A DNA stretch of 9,856 bases from Alphaproteobacteria bacterium. Lineage in GTDB: Bacteria; Pseudomonadota; Alphaproteobacteria; Puniceispirillales; UBA1172. The stretch is taken from NCBI GenBank assembly GCA_023259875.1, contig JALRFL010000231.1, positions 1 to 9,856 on the forward strand. The letters are read 5' to 3'. Numbering within the stretch: the first letter of the stretch is position 1; each line of letters opens with the position of its first letter. A program made the position numbers and the translations under genes. Below are positions 1 to 7,565 of the stretch, piece after piece. A model generated the notes under the pieces. That model was given only the letters and a program-made list of their open reading frames with translations. It did no database searches and was not told where the DNA came from.

Positions 1-5
1 ATGTC

Positions 6-977
6 ATGGATTACAATGATTCGGATCAGGCGTTTTTGAAACAACAGATCAAAGGCACAAAGCATGAGATGACTTACGCAGGGGCGTTAAGCTTTTTGCG
101 CCGAAAATATAGTCGTGACCTTGAAGGCATTGATCTGGTGGTTAGCGGCATTCCGTTTGATGGGGCGGTGACTAATCGTCCGGGGACACGCTTTGGGCCT
201 AGGGCAATTCGGGCGGCGTCTACGGAATTGGCAAGTCTGGATGCCTTTCCCTTTGGCTTTAATCCTTTTGATACCCTTGCTATGGTGGATTATGGGGATT
301 GCGCGCTTGACCCTCATAATCCACTAAGCATCCCAGATGCGATCACCAATCATGCGCGATCGATCCTTTCCCATGGGTGCAAGATGCTTACCTTTGGTGG
401 CGATCATTTTGTGGCACTGCCCTTGATCCGCGCGCATGCCGAAAAACATGGGCCGGTGGCATTGGTGCAATTTGACGCTCATTCCGATACTTGGGAAGAT
501 GGCGGCTCACATCTCAATCATGGCTCTATGTTTTTACAAGGGCTAAACGAAGGTGTCATTGACCCTTCGCGCTCTATTCAGGTGGGTCTGCGGTCTTGGA
601 ACGATTCCGCCCATGGGATAGAAATCTTGACCAGTCCTTGGGTTCACCGTAATGGCATTCCAGCGACGCTTGAGGCGATCATGGAAAGGGTAGGGGATCA
701 TCCGGCTTATATCAGTTTTGATATTGATTGCCTTGACCCCGCTTTTGCCCCCGGTACAGGAACACCCGTTCCGGGTGGATTAGCCACTTGGCAAGCCTTG
801 GAATTGGTGCGCGGCTTGACCCCCCTTAATATGATAGGCATGGATTTGGTTGAGGTTTCGCCTGCTTATGATCATGCGGATATTACCGCCATGGCGGCAG
901 CAAATATTGCCCATGACTGGATTTGTGTGATGGCAGAAAAAGCCGGGGCTAAGCGTAAAGTGGTTGGTCGAGTCTAA
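6..977 (+). CDS. speB: Agmatinase (ureohydrolase family)
   Basis: This is a Mn-dependent ureohydrolase expected to split agmatine into putrescine and urea in the cytoplasm. The 323-residue product carries the full arginase/agmatinase ligand set: GGDHF with His134, FDAHSD with Asp157, His159 and Asp161, and SFDIDCLDP with Asp239 and Asp241. The family stretch PAFAPGTGTP follows, and VEVSPAYDH contains Glu283. Length and sequence fit SpeB (about 306 residues in E. coli), with a slightly longer N-terminus as in alphaproteobacterial homologues. The ATG at position 6 is the first in-frame start visible. Only five bases precede it, so its ribosome binding site cannot be judged and a start further upstream is not excluded. 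It converges on the aguB gene with 8 bases between stop codons. Guanidinobutyrase and guanidinopropionase belong to the same family and cannot be excluded from sequence alone. Family assignment is very secure; exact substrate is less so. Confidence 0.9.
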   Translation: MDYNDSDQAFLKQQIKGTKHEMTYAGALSFLRRKYSRDLEGIDLVVSGIPFDGAVTNRPGTRFGPRAIRAASTELASLDAFPFGFNPFDTLAMVDYGDCALDPHNPLSIPDAITNHARSILSHGCKMLTFGGDHFVALPLIRAHAEKHGPVALVQFDAHSDTWEDGGSHLNHGSMFLQGLNEGVIDPSRSIQVGLRSWNDSAHGIEILTSPWVHRNGIPATLEAIMERVGDHPAYISFDIDCLDPAFAPGTGTPVPGGLATWQALELVRGLTPLNMIGMDLVEVSPAYDHADITAMAAANIAHDWICVMAEKAGAKRKVVGRV

Positions 978-985
978 GCCAACAA

Positions 986-1840
986 TTACGATAAAGACAG
1001 AATGCCCTGATAGCATTCAGGCCGCCGATCACGGAACAATCCCCAACTGGCCCTGTCAAGACGCATGGCTTCGATATCCACATCGGCCGTGGCAATAATA
1101 TTGGCGTGATCTTTACATTCTGCGATCATCTTTCCGGTATGATCAGCGATAAAGGATTGCCCGTAGAAATGCATGTCAATACCTCCAACCGTCTCTTTGC
1201 CGATACGGTTGCTAGCCGCCAGTGTGACCATATTGGCGGCGGCGTGCCCTTGCATGGTGCGTTGCCAATGACCACTGGAATCCAGTGACGGATCATTCGG
1301 CTCTGAGCCAATCGCCGTCGGATAAAGCAGAATATCTGCCCCTTGTAAGGCCATGATCCTTGCCGCTTCGGGAAACCATTGGTCCCAACAAATCGCGACA
1401 CCAATCTTGCCAAAGGCCGTATCCCAAACCCGAAAGCCTAGATCACCGGGATTAAAATAAAACTTTTCTTCATAACCAGGGCCTTGGGGCAAATGGGTCT
1501 TTCGGTAAAGCCCCATTGGTGTCCCATCCGCGTCAATCATCATGACCGAATTGAAATAGGCGTTTTGGTTTTTTTCAAAAAAGCTGATGGGACAGACTAC
1601 CCCCAATTCTTTAGCCAATGCACTAAATCGTCCTAAAAAGGGATGGTCATCCGCCGCATGGGCATAGGTGAAATAGTCTTTTTTCTGTTCAGGGCAGAAA
1701 TACACATTGGCAAACAGCTCTTGCAACAGAATGATGTTTGCGCCTTTTGCGGCGGCCTCACGCACCAGTTCTTCGGCGCGATCCAGATTGGCGGCGCTAT
1801 CCCATCCACATTCCATTTGCGTGATGGCAATACGGGTCAT
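986..1840 (-). CDS. aguB: N-carbamoylputrescine amidase (nitrilase superfamily)
   Basis: This enzyme hydrolyses N-carbamoylputrescine to putrescine, ammonia and CO2, the last step of the agmatine deiminase route. The 284-residue protein has the Glu-Lys-Cys triad of the nitrilase fold: Glu41 in LLQELF, Lys114 in YRKTHLP and Cys151 in AICWDQWFPE. The segment YEEKFYFNPGD and the C-terminal half (SNRIG, FYGQSFI) match the AguB subgroup, which is about 290 residues long. The ATG overlaps the stop of the upstream deacetylase gene in an ATGA junction, and a GGAG lies 8 bases before it (1849-1852), so translation is probably coupled. It is the last gene of the minus-strand set. No agmatine deiminase (aguA), its usual partner, is in this window. 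Another carbamoyl-amine or omega-amide substrate is possible, but the subgroup match is strong. Confidence 0.9.
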   Translation of the reverse strand: MTRIAITQMECGWDSAANLDRAEELVREAAAKGANIILLQELFANVYFCPEQKKDYFTYAHAADDHPFLGRFSALAKELGVVCPISFFEKNQNAYFNSVMMIDADGTPMGLYRKTHLPQGPGYEEKFYFNPGDLGFRVWDTAFGKIGVAICWDQWFPEAARIMALQGADILLYPTAIGSEPNDPSLDSSGHWQRTMQGHAAANMVTLAASNRIGKETVGGIDMHFYGQSFIADHTGKMIAECKDHANIIATADVDIEAMRLDRASWGLFRDRRPECYQGILSLS

Positions 1841-2883
1841 GACCGATGCTCCATGCCGATAAGAAAGTTAACGGTGTTCGTGCCAATATCACGCACCGCA
1901 TATCCGCCTTCCATCACGATCAGGGTGGGCAAGCCTAACGCCGTGATCCGCTTACCCATATCAATATAATCCGCCGTTTTCAGCTTAAAGAAACTGATGG
2001 GATCATTTTCAAATGTATCCGCGCCAAAAGATACCACCAAACTGTCAGGGGCATAATCCCTGATGGCAGAAATGGCATGATCCAACGCCTCGCCCCAAGT
2101 CGAATAAGGGGTATTCGGCGGCATGGGATAATTCAAGTTAAAGCCATCACCTGCGCCTTGCCCCGTTTCGGATTTATGCCCTAGGAAATGGGGGAAAGCA
2201 TCATTAGGGTCACCGTGCAGGGATAAAAACAATACATCATCCCGATCATAGAAAATGGCCTGTGTGCCATTGCCGTGATGAAAATCAACATCCAAAATAG
2301 CCACGCGTTTTGCGCCTTGATCACGCATATGTTGCGCCGCGATAGCCGCGTTATTGATAAAACAATATCCGCCAAACTGATCGCGTGAGGCGTGATGCCC
2401 GGGCGGACGACAAAGCGAGAACGCCAATTGGTTTTTGCCAGAGGCAATCATCTCTGCGCCAGTAAGCGCTACCTGTGCAGAGGCATAAACTGCCTCAATC
2501 GTGTTCTTGGCGATAGAGGTTTCGCAAGACAAGGCATAATAGCCCAATTTGCCTTCAATAAAATTGGGAATATGCGGTGATGGCATAGACCGCGATGGCC
2601 ACACTGTGGGGATCATTTCCCCTTTCATGCCTTCGGCTTCCCATTCTTCCCACGCCGTATCAAGAAACGCCAAATAGCCAGCATCATGAATGGCGGCAAT
2701 CGCATTTGCCCCTAATTTAGGGTTTTCATCAGGCCCTATGATGGGGCCAAGGGATTTGTCTGCAATCGCCTCAAGGATATAATCCATGCGTTCCGGACAT
2801 TCAAAGGGCGGTACCAATTCCCCACCATAGAGCTCTGTTTTAGCCGCCCGAAGTCGGTGTTTATCGGTATAGATAATATCCAT
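1837..2883 (-). CDS. Acetylpolyamine amidohydrolase (HDAC-family deacetylase)
   Basis: This zinc hydrolase of the histone deacetylase fold probably removes acetyl groups from N-acetylputrescine, acetylspermidine or similar amines. The 348-residue product is close to Mycoplana ramosa acetylpolyamine amidohydrolase (341 residues, gene aphA). All catalytic positions are offset by a constant five residues from that enzyme: His163-His164 in PPGHHA, zinc ligands Asp200 and His202 in DVDFHHGNG, third ligand Asp289 in SFGAD, and the transition-state Tyr328 in EGGY. The acidic, aromatic stretch at about residues 75-125 fits the long L2 loop that narrows the active site in polyamine-type enzymes. The ATG is preceded by AAGGG seven bases upstream (2891-2895). 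The gene sits 37 bases after the dehydrogenase gene and overlaps aguB by four bases. A deacetylase for other small acetylated amines is the alternative; a true histone or protein deacetylase is unlikely. Confidence 0.88.
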   Translation of the reverse strand: MDIIYTDKHRLRAAKTELYGGELVPPFECPERMDYILEAIADKSLGPIIGPDENPKLGANAIAAIHDAGYLAFLDTAWEEWEAEGMKGEMIPTVWPSRSMPSPHIPNFIEGKLGYYALSCETSIAKNTIEAVYASAQVALTGAEMIASGKNQLAFSLCRPPGHHASRDQFGGYCFINNAAIAAQHMRDQGAKRVAILDVDFHHGNGTQAIFYDRDDVLFLSLHGDPNDAFPHFLGHKSETGQGAGDGFNLNYPMPPNTPYSTWGEALDHAISAIRDYAPDSLVVSFGADTFENDPISFFKLKTADYIDMGKRITALGLPTLIVMEGGYAVRDIGTNTVNFLIGMEHRS

Positions 2884-2920
2884 GATTGATCCCTTTCCCT
2901 ATCCTTTGGCTGTGATCATG

Positions 2921-5014
2921 CTAGCTGTTATCAAGTTGGGCAACCTCACGGCGAAACACAGGATCATCCCCTTTATCAGAAGGCGTGTCCATTTCCATCG
3001 CATAACGATGACCAGCATAAGTGGCCCAAGCAATCGGTGCCGGCGCGGCGGCATCGCCGATCAGTTTAACTGAAGAAATGCCTGCGTCTTGCCATTCGTC
3101 TTGCCGCTGTTTCAGATCATCCCATAATCTGGTTTCGCCATCTCGGGCGGTTACCATCAGCACCGCATCAGCGCGATATTCCTTTTCTTGGCCAGTATAG
3201 GCACAAGCCGTCACAACATGATCCCTTTTCACGGCGTTAAGCGCGTGAGAAGTCATTATAGTGATGCCCATTTCCATCACACGCTGTTGGATTTTTTCTT
3301 GTTCCAATGTGTTCACTGTCCATTCCGACACTTTGGCGGCTGGGGTGATTAAGGTGACTTGGCATCCGGCTTGATGGAGTTTTTCGGCCAGAATTCCGCC
3401 CATATAATAATGATCATCATCATAGATCACGACATGGCCGTCGGGCATTTTACCTGCCATGATATCATCAGGGGTAAAAAGTGGCATATCCTTATCGATA
3501 TCAAGGGGTATCAGTCTTGCCCTTGCGGTGCCATCACGCCGCCAATGTGAGCCAGTGGCAACACAGACATGTTCAAACCCAAAGCTCAGCACATCTTCGG
3601 CGCTCAATGCGCTTTCTCGGTAAATGGAAACATTGGCCAATGGTTCGATCTGGCCTAGCCGATAATCCATGACTCGCCCCCACGCCGCCAGATTAGGTAA
3701 CAGCCGTTCTTTGGCTACTCGTCCACCAAGATCAGCGCTTGCTTCGGCTAAGGCCACCTCATAGCCTCGGCCCCCAAGCATACGCGCCGCTTCAAGACCA
3801 GCAGGGCCAGAGCCGATAATTAGCACCGATTGGCTATCCCCTTTGGGCGGTTTATTTTCAGGGTGCCATCCTTTGCGCCATTCTTCCATAAAGCTAGGGT
3901 TTTGGGTGCAGCGTGAGATCGACATGGTGAAATCACCAGTGACGCAAATGTTACAGCCGATGCATTCGCGGATATCCTCAATCCGGTCTTCGGCCACTTT
4001 TTTCGGCAAAAAGGGATCAGCGATGGAGGGGCGAGCCGCGCCGATAAAATCCAGCACGCCGGATTTAATTTGGCGCACCATAGCATCAGGTGAGGTAAAT
4101 CGCCCAACTCCGACCACGGGTTTGCTGGTCAGGTCTTTGATGCCCCTTATCAGGTCTTCTTGTGCGCCTTCATCCTTGAAGCGTGAGGTCGCAGAGCAGT
4201 TTTCCCATGTGCCATGCGCCAAATCCCAGAGATCAGGCAAATCCCCGTGCATATCAATACATTCGCGCACCTCGCTGTTGGAAAAGCTGAGCTCATCAAA
4301 GGCTTCATCCAAAGAAAGCCGAATGGTAATGCCCATGGTATCGCCTACCGCCTCGCGGATATCTTCCACCACCTCGCGCATGAACCGGCTTCGGTTTTCC
4401 AGACTACCGCCATATTCATCATTGCGTTTGTTTGTTGTGCGCGAAAGGAAATGCTGAATGATCCCAAAACCATGCGCGCCATAAAGACAGACCAGATCAT
4501 AACCGCAATCTCGTGACCGTTTCGCCGCGTTAACATACCACCGCCGCACATCACGGATTTCGGATTTGTCTAGGGATCGGGCGTTCACAGGATCAGAGGT
4601 AAAGGTCAGAATAGGCCCGCCAGTTGCGGCTAAGGGTACCTCTTTGGTGTAAAGGTTTGGCCCATTTATCCCTGAATATGCCAATTCAATCCCTGCCAAG
4701 GCATCATAGCTATGGATAGCATCAGCCATTTTTGCCAGCATGGGCATATCTTTATCTTCCCACAGCCGCAATTCGATAAATGGCGCAATTTCACTGGTCT
4801 GGTGAATTTCTACTTGTTCAGTAAAGACCACGCCCCAGCCGCCTTCGGCTTTAACCCGGCGCATTTCCGCCACCGCCGAAGGGTCGCGATAGCCGCCACC
4901 ATTGCAATGCGGCACTTGATAAAACCGGTTTTTTGCGACCACAGGGCCAATGGGCATAGGTTCAAACAAAATATCATAACGACTTTTTGCTTTATTCTCT
5001 GGATCAAGTGGCAT
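2921..5014 (-). CDS. TMADH-family amine dehydrogenase, histamine dehydrogenase-like
   Basis: This is a flavin and iron-sulfur amine dehydrogenase that should convert an amine to aldehyde plus ammonia and pass electrons to a flavoprotein or similar carrier. I start it at the ATG at 5014 because GAGGG sits 5 bases before it (5020-5024). An in-frame TTG four codons upstream has no such site. The 697-residue product follows trimethylamine dehydrogenase (729 residues) throughout. It has an N-terminal TIM barrel with VPHC (Cys37, matching the cysteine that covalently holds FMN) and YGAH (Tyr178, His181). It then has ARPSIADPF, a 4Fe-4S motif (Cys351, Cys354, Cys357, Cys369), and a Rossmann segment GSGPAG from residue 401. 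The substrate pocket differs from TMADH: Tyr60 is Gln67 and Trp355 is Asp361, while Trp264 is kept as Trp270. The Asp of the TMADH catalytic triad (Asp267) aligns with Cys273. The pocket resembles histamine dehydrogenase. DgcA-type dimethylglycine or N-methylproline demethylases are alternatives. Confidence 0.85.
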   Translation of the reverse strand: MPLDPENKAKSRYDILFEPMPIGPVVAKNRFYQVPHCNGGGYRDPSAVAEMRRVKAEGGWGVVFTEQVEIHQTSEIAPFIELRLWEDKDMPMLAKMADAIHSYDALAGIELAYSGINGPNLYTKEVPLAATGGPILTFTSDPVNARSLDKSEIRDVRRWYVNAAKRSRDCGYDLVCLYGAHGFGIIQHFLSRTTNKRNDEYGGSLENRSRFMREVVEDIREAVGDTMGITIRLSLDEAFDELSFSNSEVRECIDMHGDLPDLWDLAHGTWENCSATSRFKDEGAQEDLIRGIKDLTSKPVVGVGRFTSPDAMVRQIKSGVLDFIGAARPSIADPFLPKKVAEDRIEDIRECIGCNICVTGDFTMSISRCTQNPSFMEEWRKGWHPENKPPKGDSQSVLIIGSGPAGLEAARMLGGRGYEVALAEASADLGGRVAKERLLPNLAAWGRVMDYRLGQIEPLANVSIYRESALSAEDVLSFGFEHVCVATGSHWRRDGTARARLIPLDIDKDMPLFTPDDIMAGKMPDGHVVIYDDDHYYMGGILAEKLHQAGCQVTLITPAAKVSEWTVNTLEQEKIQQRVMEMGITIMTSHALNAVKRDHVVTACAYTGQEKEYRADAVLMVTARDGETRLWDDLKQRQDEWQDAGISSVKLIGDAAAPAPIAWATYAGHRYAMEMDTPSDKGDDPVFRREVAQLDNS

Positions 5015-5019
5015 GATTT

Positions 5020-5024
5020 CCCTC
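5020..5024 (-). promoter_or_regulatory. Shine-Dalgarno site deciding the dehydrogenase start
   Basis: The minus strand reads GAGGG, then five bases, then ATG at 5014. The longer reading from the TTG at 5026 would place this site inside the coding region and has no comparable purine run upstream. The ATG is therefore preferred, giving an N-terminus (MPLDPENKAK) that runs directly into the conserved DILFEP segment. Confidence 0.75.
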
Positions 5025-5043
5025 AAACATCTGTGATGATTAA

Positions 5044-6468
5044 TTACGCATCGATCACTGTTGCGTTAAGTTTCTCAAGGCTAGGCAACCAAGGGTGGAG
5101 CTGTTCTAAAACACGCGCGGCGCGTAATGGTGTGGCATCATCAAATCGACGCCCCACCAGTTGAATGGCGGTTGGCAATCCTGCCGCCGTCATGCCGTTT
5201 GGCACGCTTAGCGCAGGGCATTGGCCAATGGAATTAAAAAGACAGGTCATATCCAGACCATGCAGTTTTCCATCAGCACCGACACTGGTATAATTTGCTT
5301 CTTTTTCTGTTAATGGCGGCGGCGGTAAAGCCATGGTCGGGCAGGCCAACAGGTCTTGCCCTGTCATTGCCGCCAGAAAAGCGTGCCATTGCTGGGTGCG
5401 AATCTCATCAAGCCGGCGAAAGGTCACGGCATTCATCCCTAGGCCGCGATCCACCAATTCCAGAAAATCAGGGTCCATCTTTTGACGGTGGTCATCCAGC
5501 AAATCTTCAACCGCCGCCGCCAGATATACGCACCAATAATCATACCACGCATCTACCATGGCAGGGGTAAAGCCGATTTTAACAGGCGTGATGATGGCGC
5601 CGGCCTCTGCTAGCGCATCAAGACTCGTCTGAAAGTTTTGGGCAATTTCTGGATCAACATGAAAGCATCCCAAATCCACACTTGCGGCGACGCGAAGCCC
5701 TTTGGCATCGGCTTTATCCCCAAGTGGTAAAGGGGTCATTTGGCTTAAAATATCGGCGTCACTTGGCCCTTCAACCGCTTGCATAAAGAGGGTCAGATCA
5801 TCCATGCTTCGTGCCAATGGCCCAAAATGGGAAATGGTATCAAACACCGTGGATAGAATATCCATGGGGATACGGCCTAGGCTAGGCTTTAACCCCAAGA
5901 CACCGCAAAAAGCAGCCGGAATACGAACCGAGCCGCCCATATCTGTGCCCTCGGCAATGGGAACGCATCCCGTGGCGACGGCAACCCCTGCGCCGCCCGA
6001 AGACCCCCCACTAGATCGCTCAGGGTCAAACGGATTTCGGGTATGCCCAAATAAGGGTGAGCGCGTGAAACTGGAATGGGCAAACTCTGGCGTGGTGGTT
6101 CGGGCAACAATGATTGCGCCGGCCTCTATCAGCCTTTGCACCAACACCGGCTGGTGGTCAGCGACATGATGTTCAAGCGCGGCTGACCCGCGCGTTGTGC
6201 GCTTGCCTTTTATGGGGGTGAACTCTTTGATGGCAATGGGGATGCCTTCCATCAGACGCGGCTTGGCACCAGAATGGAGGCGCGCTTTTACGGCCTCAGC
6301 TTGGACTAGCGCATCATCATGATAAATCGCGGTAAAGGGGTTATATTTTGCTTGAACCTCTTCACATCGCTTTAGGCATTGGTTAATGAGTGAAACAGGA
6401 TCAAGACTGGCATCGGTGATACCAGCTTTGATTTCAACAGCGGACATAAAAGGAAACTCTTTTGTCAT
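5044..6468 (-). CDS. Amidase-signature hydrolase, substrate unknown
   Basis: This is a serine hydrolase of the amidase signature family that cleaves a carboxamide bond, probably in the cytoplasm since no signal peptide is visible. The 474-residue protein shows the Ser-cisSer-Lys triad at family spacing: Lys81 in AIKEF, Ser156 in SSGGSSGG and nucleophile Ser180 in MGGSVRIPAA. These match the 75- and 24-residue separations of Lys142, Ser217 and Ser241 in fatty acid amide hydrolase. Length is normal for a single-domain amidase. It is not GatA by context, as no gatB or gatC is nearby. The start at 6468 has only a weak GGGG upstream. A second ATG at 6447 is possible but has no better site. It lies 52 bases after potD and 29 before the dehydrogenase gene. 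A role on an amide made during amine breakdown, such as 4-guanidinobutyramide or an N-acyl amine, is a guess from context. Confidence 0.82.
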   Translation of the reverse strand: MTKEFPFMSAVEIKAGITDASLDPVSLINQCLKRCEEVQAKYNPFTAIYHDDALVQAEAVKARLHSGAKPRLMEGIPIAIKEFTPIKGKRTTRGSAALEHHVADHQPVLVQRLIEAGAIIVARTTTPEFAHSSFTRSPLFGHTRNPFDPERSSGGSSGGAGVAVATGCVPIAEGTDMGGSVRIPAAFCGVLGLKPSLGRIPMDILSTVFDTISHFGPLARSMDDLTLFMQAVEGPSDADILSQMTPLPLGDKADAKGLRVAASVDLGCFHVDPEIAQNFQTSLDALAEAGAIITPVKIGFTPAMVDAWYDYWCVYLAAAVEDLLDDHRQKMDPDFLELVDRGLGMNAVTFRRLDEIRTQQWHAFLAAMTGQDLLACPTMALPPPPLTEKEANYTSVGADGKLHGLDMTCLFNSIGQCPALSVPNGMTAAGLPTAIQLVGRRFDDATPLRAARVLEQLHPWLPSLEKLNATVIDA

Positions 6469-6487
6469 ACGAACCCCGATAAGGGTG

Positions 6488-6515
6488 AGGAAGGCTCCGT
6501 TGCCAGAGCCTTCCT
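6488..6515. repeat. Perfect 10-bp stem-loop between potD and the amidase gene
   Basis: AGGAAGGCTC at 6488-6497 is exactly complementary to GAGCCTTCCT at 6506-6515, with an 8-base loop. It begins just after the potD stop codon in the transcribed direction. On that strand the stem is followed by CACCCTTATCGG, not a run of T, so it does not look like a full intrinsic terminator. A+T-rich sequence (6516-6529) lies on the potD side. Stems in this place downstream of binding-protein genes often protect the upstream message from 3' decay and reduce readthrough, which would give more PotD than downstream enzymes. That role is inferred. Confidence 0.65.
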
Positions 6516-6520
6516 AAAAA

Positions 6521-7555
6521 TTATTTTTTCAGTTGTGTCCAGATGGCATCATAAAGCGCTTGTGTTTCTGGGGCACAAACCTCAATGAAGGTTCCTGCAG
6601 GAGCATCAGCAGGGGGATTGTTTTCAGGTGAGGTTACCAATTCTGGATCAAGGTAAGCCTCAACGCCTTTAACGCCTGCGGTATAACGCGCGTAGTTGGT
6701 CACGGCGGCGGCGTTTTCTGGCTCAAGCAAGAAATCCATGAACTTCAACGCGGCGTCGCGGTTTGGGGCATCTTTCAACAACACCACATTATCCATCCAT
6801 ACAATGTAACCTTGATCAGGATAAGAGTATTCTAGGCTTCCACGTTCGGCTCTCGCTTTGGCACCAAACCCGTTCCAGATCATGCCTGCGGCGGCATCAC
6901 CAGAAGCCAACACATCCTTAGCGCCATCAGAATTGAAAGACGCCCAATCCGCCTTTGCGGTTTCTAGCATCTTGCTAAGCTCTTTCAATTGAGCACGGTC
7001 ATTAGAACATTGTGGGAAACCCATATGAAGTGAGGCAAAAGCCAAAGTTTCCCCAGCGGTATCAAGGATATTGATTTTGCCTTTTAACTCGCTTGGCGGA
7101 TTGAAGATAATATCTGTGGTGCGGATATCACCAGAATAGACATTGCGATCTACCATAAAACTGGTTGAACCCCACTGATAGGGAATAGAGCTTTTGCGCC
7201 CCATATCAAAATCAACATTCACCCATTGGTCCATAATGTTGCCAAAGTTTTTCAATTCTGATGGAGAGAAGGTATCCAGCATACCTTCATCATTCATGAT
7301 TTTGACCATATAGTCCCCAGGCACAGCAACATCATAACTACCTAGTCCACCAGCTTTCAGATTAGCAAACAAAGCCTCGTTAGAATCATAGGTATCCATG
7401 ACCACTTCGATGCCTGTTTCGGCGGTAAATTCATTCAGCAATTCTTGTGGAATATATTCAAACCAATGATAGACGGTCAGTTTTTCTGCTGCTGCAGATT
7501 GAGCAAAGGACATAGCTAATGCCGCCGCCCCAAGTGTCATTGTAATTTTACGCAT
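6521..7555 (-). CDS. potD: Polyamine ABC transporter periplasmic binding protein
   Basis: This protein captures putrescine, spermidine or a related polyamine in the periplasm and delivers it to the PotBC permease. I start it at the ATG at 7555, which has a strong GGAGG five bases upstream, rather than at an earlier in-frame ATG. This gives 344 residues with a clean Sec signal peptide: MRK, a hydrophobic core, and likely cleavage after Ala23 (SAAA before EKL). The mature protein matches PotD/PotF at ligand sites: Trp31 and Tyr34 in YHWFEYI, DSNE near residue 58, Glu169 in DTAGE, Trp227 in MIWNG, and Trp253 with Asp255 in VWMD. The last pair corresponds to PotD Trp255 and Asp257, where the Asp contacts an amine. 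Its gene is 158 bases after potC and followed by a stem-loop, so it may have its own message. Polyamine specificity is well supported; which polyamine is not. Confidence 0.92.
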   Translation of the reverse strand: MRKITMTLGAAALAMSFAQSAAAEKLTVYHWFEYIPQELLNEFTAETGIEVVMDTYDSNEALFANLKAGGLGSYDVAVPGDYMVKIMNDEGMLDTFSPSELKNFGNIMDQWVNVDFDMGRKSSIPYQWGSTSFMVDRNVYSGDIRTTDIIFNPPSELKGKINILDTAGETLAFASLHMGFPQCSNDRAQLKELSKMLETAKADWASFNSDGAKDVLASGDAAAGMIWNGFGAKARAERGSLEYSYPDQGYIVWMDNVVLLKDAPNRDAALKFMDFLLEPENAAAVTNYARYTAGVKGVEAYLDPELVTSPENNPPADAPAGTFIEVCAPETQALYDAIWTQLKK

Positions 7556-7560
7556 TACTT

Positions 7561-7565
7561 CCTCC
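7561..7565 (-). promoter_or_regulatory. Strong Shine-Dalgarno site for potD
   Basis: The minus strand reads GGAGG, AAGTA, ATG. It decides the start at 7555, which agrees with the signal peptide boundary. The earlier in-frame ATG at 7567 overlaps this site. The stronger site compared with neighbouring genes fits the usual need for an excess of binding protein over permease. Confidence 0.85.

Noticed and set aside
1000..1018. Stem GAATGC/GCATTC shortly after the agmatinase stop, as a possible terminator
   Set aside because: It has only six base pairs, no T-run follows, and it lies inside the aguB coding end.
3843..4457. A 204-codon open frame on the + strand opposite the dehydrogenase gene
   Set aside because: It lies fully antisense to a strongly conserved enzyme, its translation is Ser/Arg-rich with no recognisable domain, and no ribosome site stands out.
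2921..5014. Naming the dehydrogenase as trimethylamine dehydrogenase
   Set aside because: Two of the three aromatic pocket residues that bind trimethylamine are replaced by Gln and Asp, and the neighbours concern polyamines.
5015..5026. Upstream TTG start for the dehydrogenase
   Set aside because: It lacks a ribosome site, whereas the ATG at 5014 has GAGGG at good spacing.
5702..6169. A 155-codon open frame on the + strand opposite the amidase gene
   Set aside because: It is antisense to the conserved Gly/Ser catalytic region and its composition is a by-product of that sequence.
5044..6468. Naming the amidase GatA, the glutamyl-tRNA amidotransferase subunit
   Set aside because: The catalytic signature is shared by the whole family, and no gatB or gatC is nearby.
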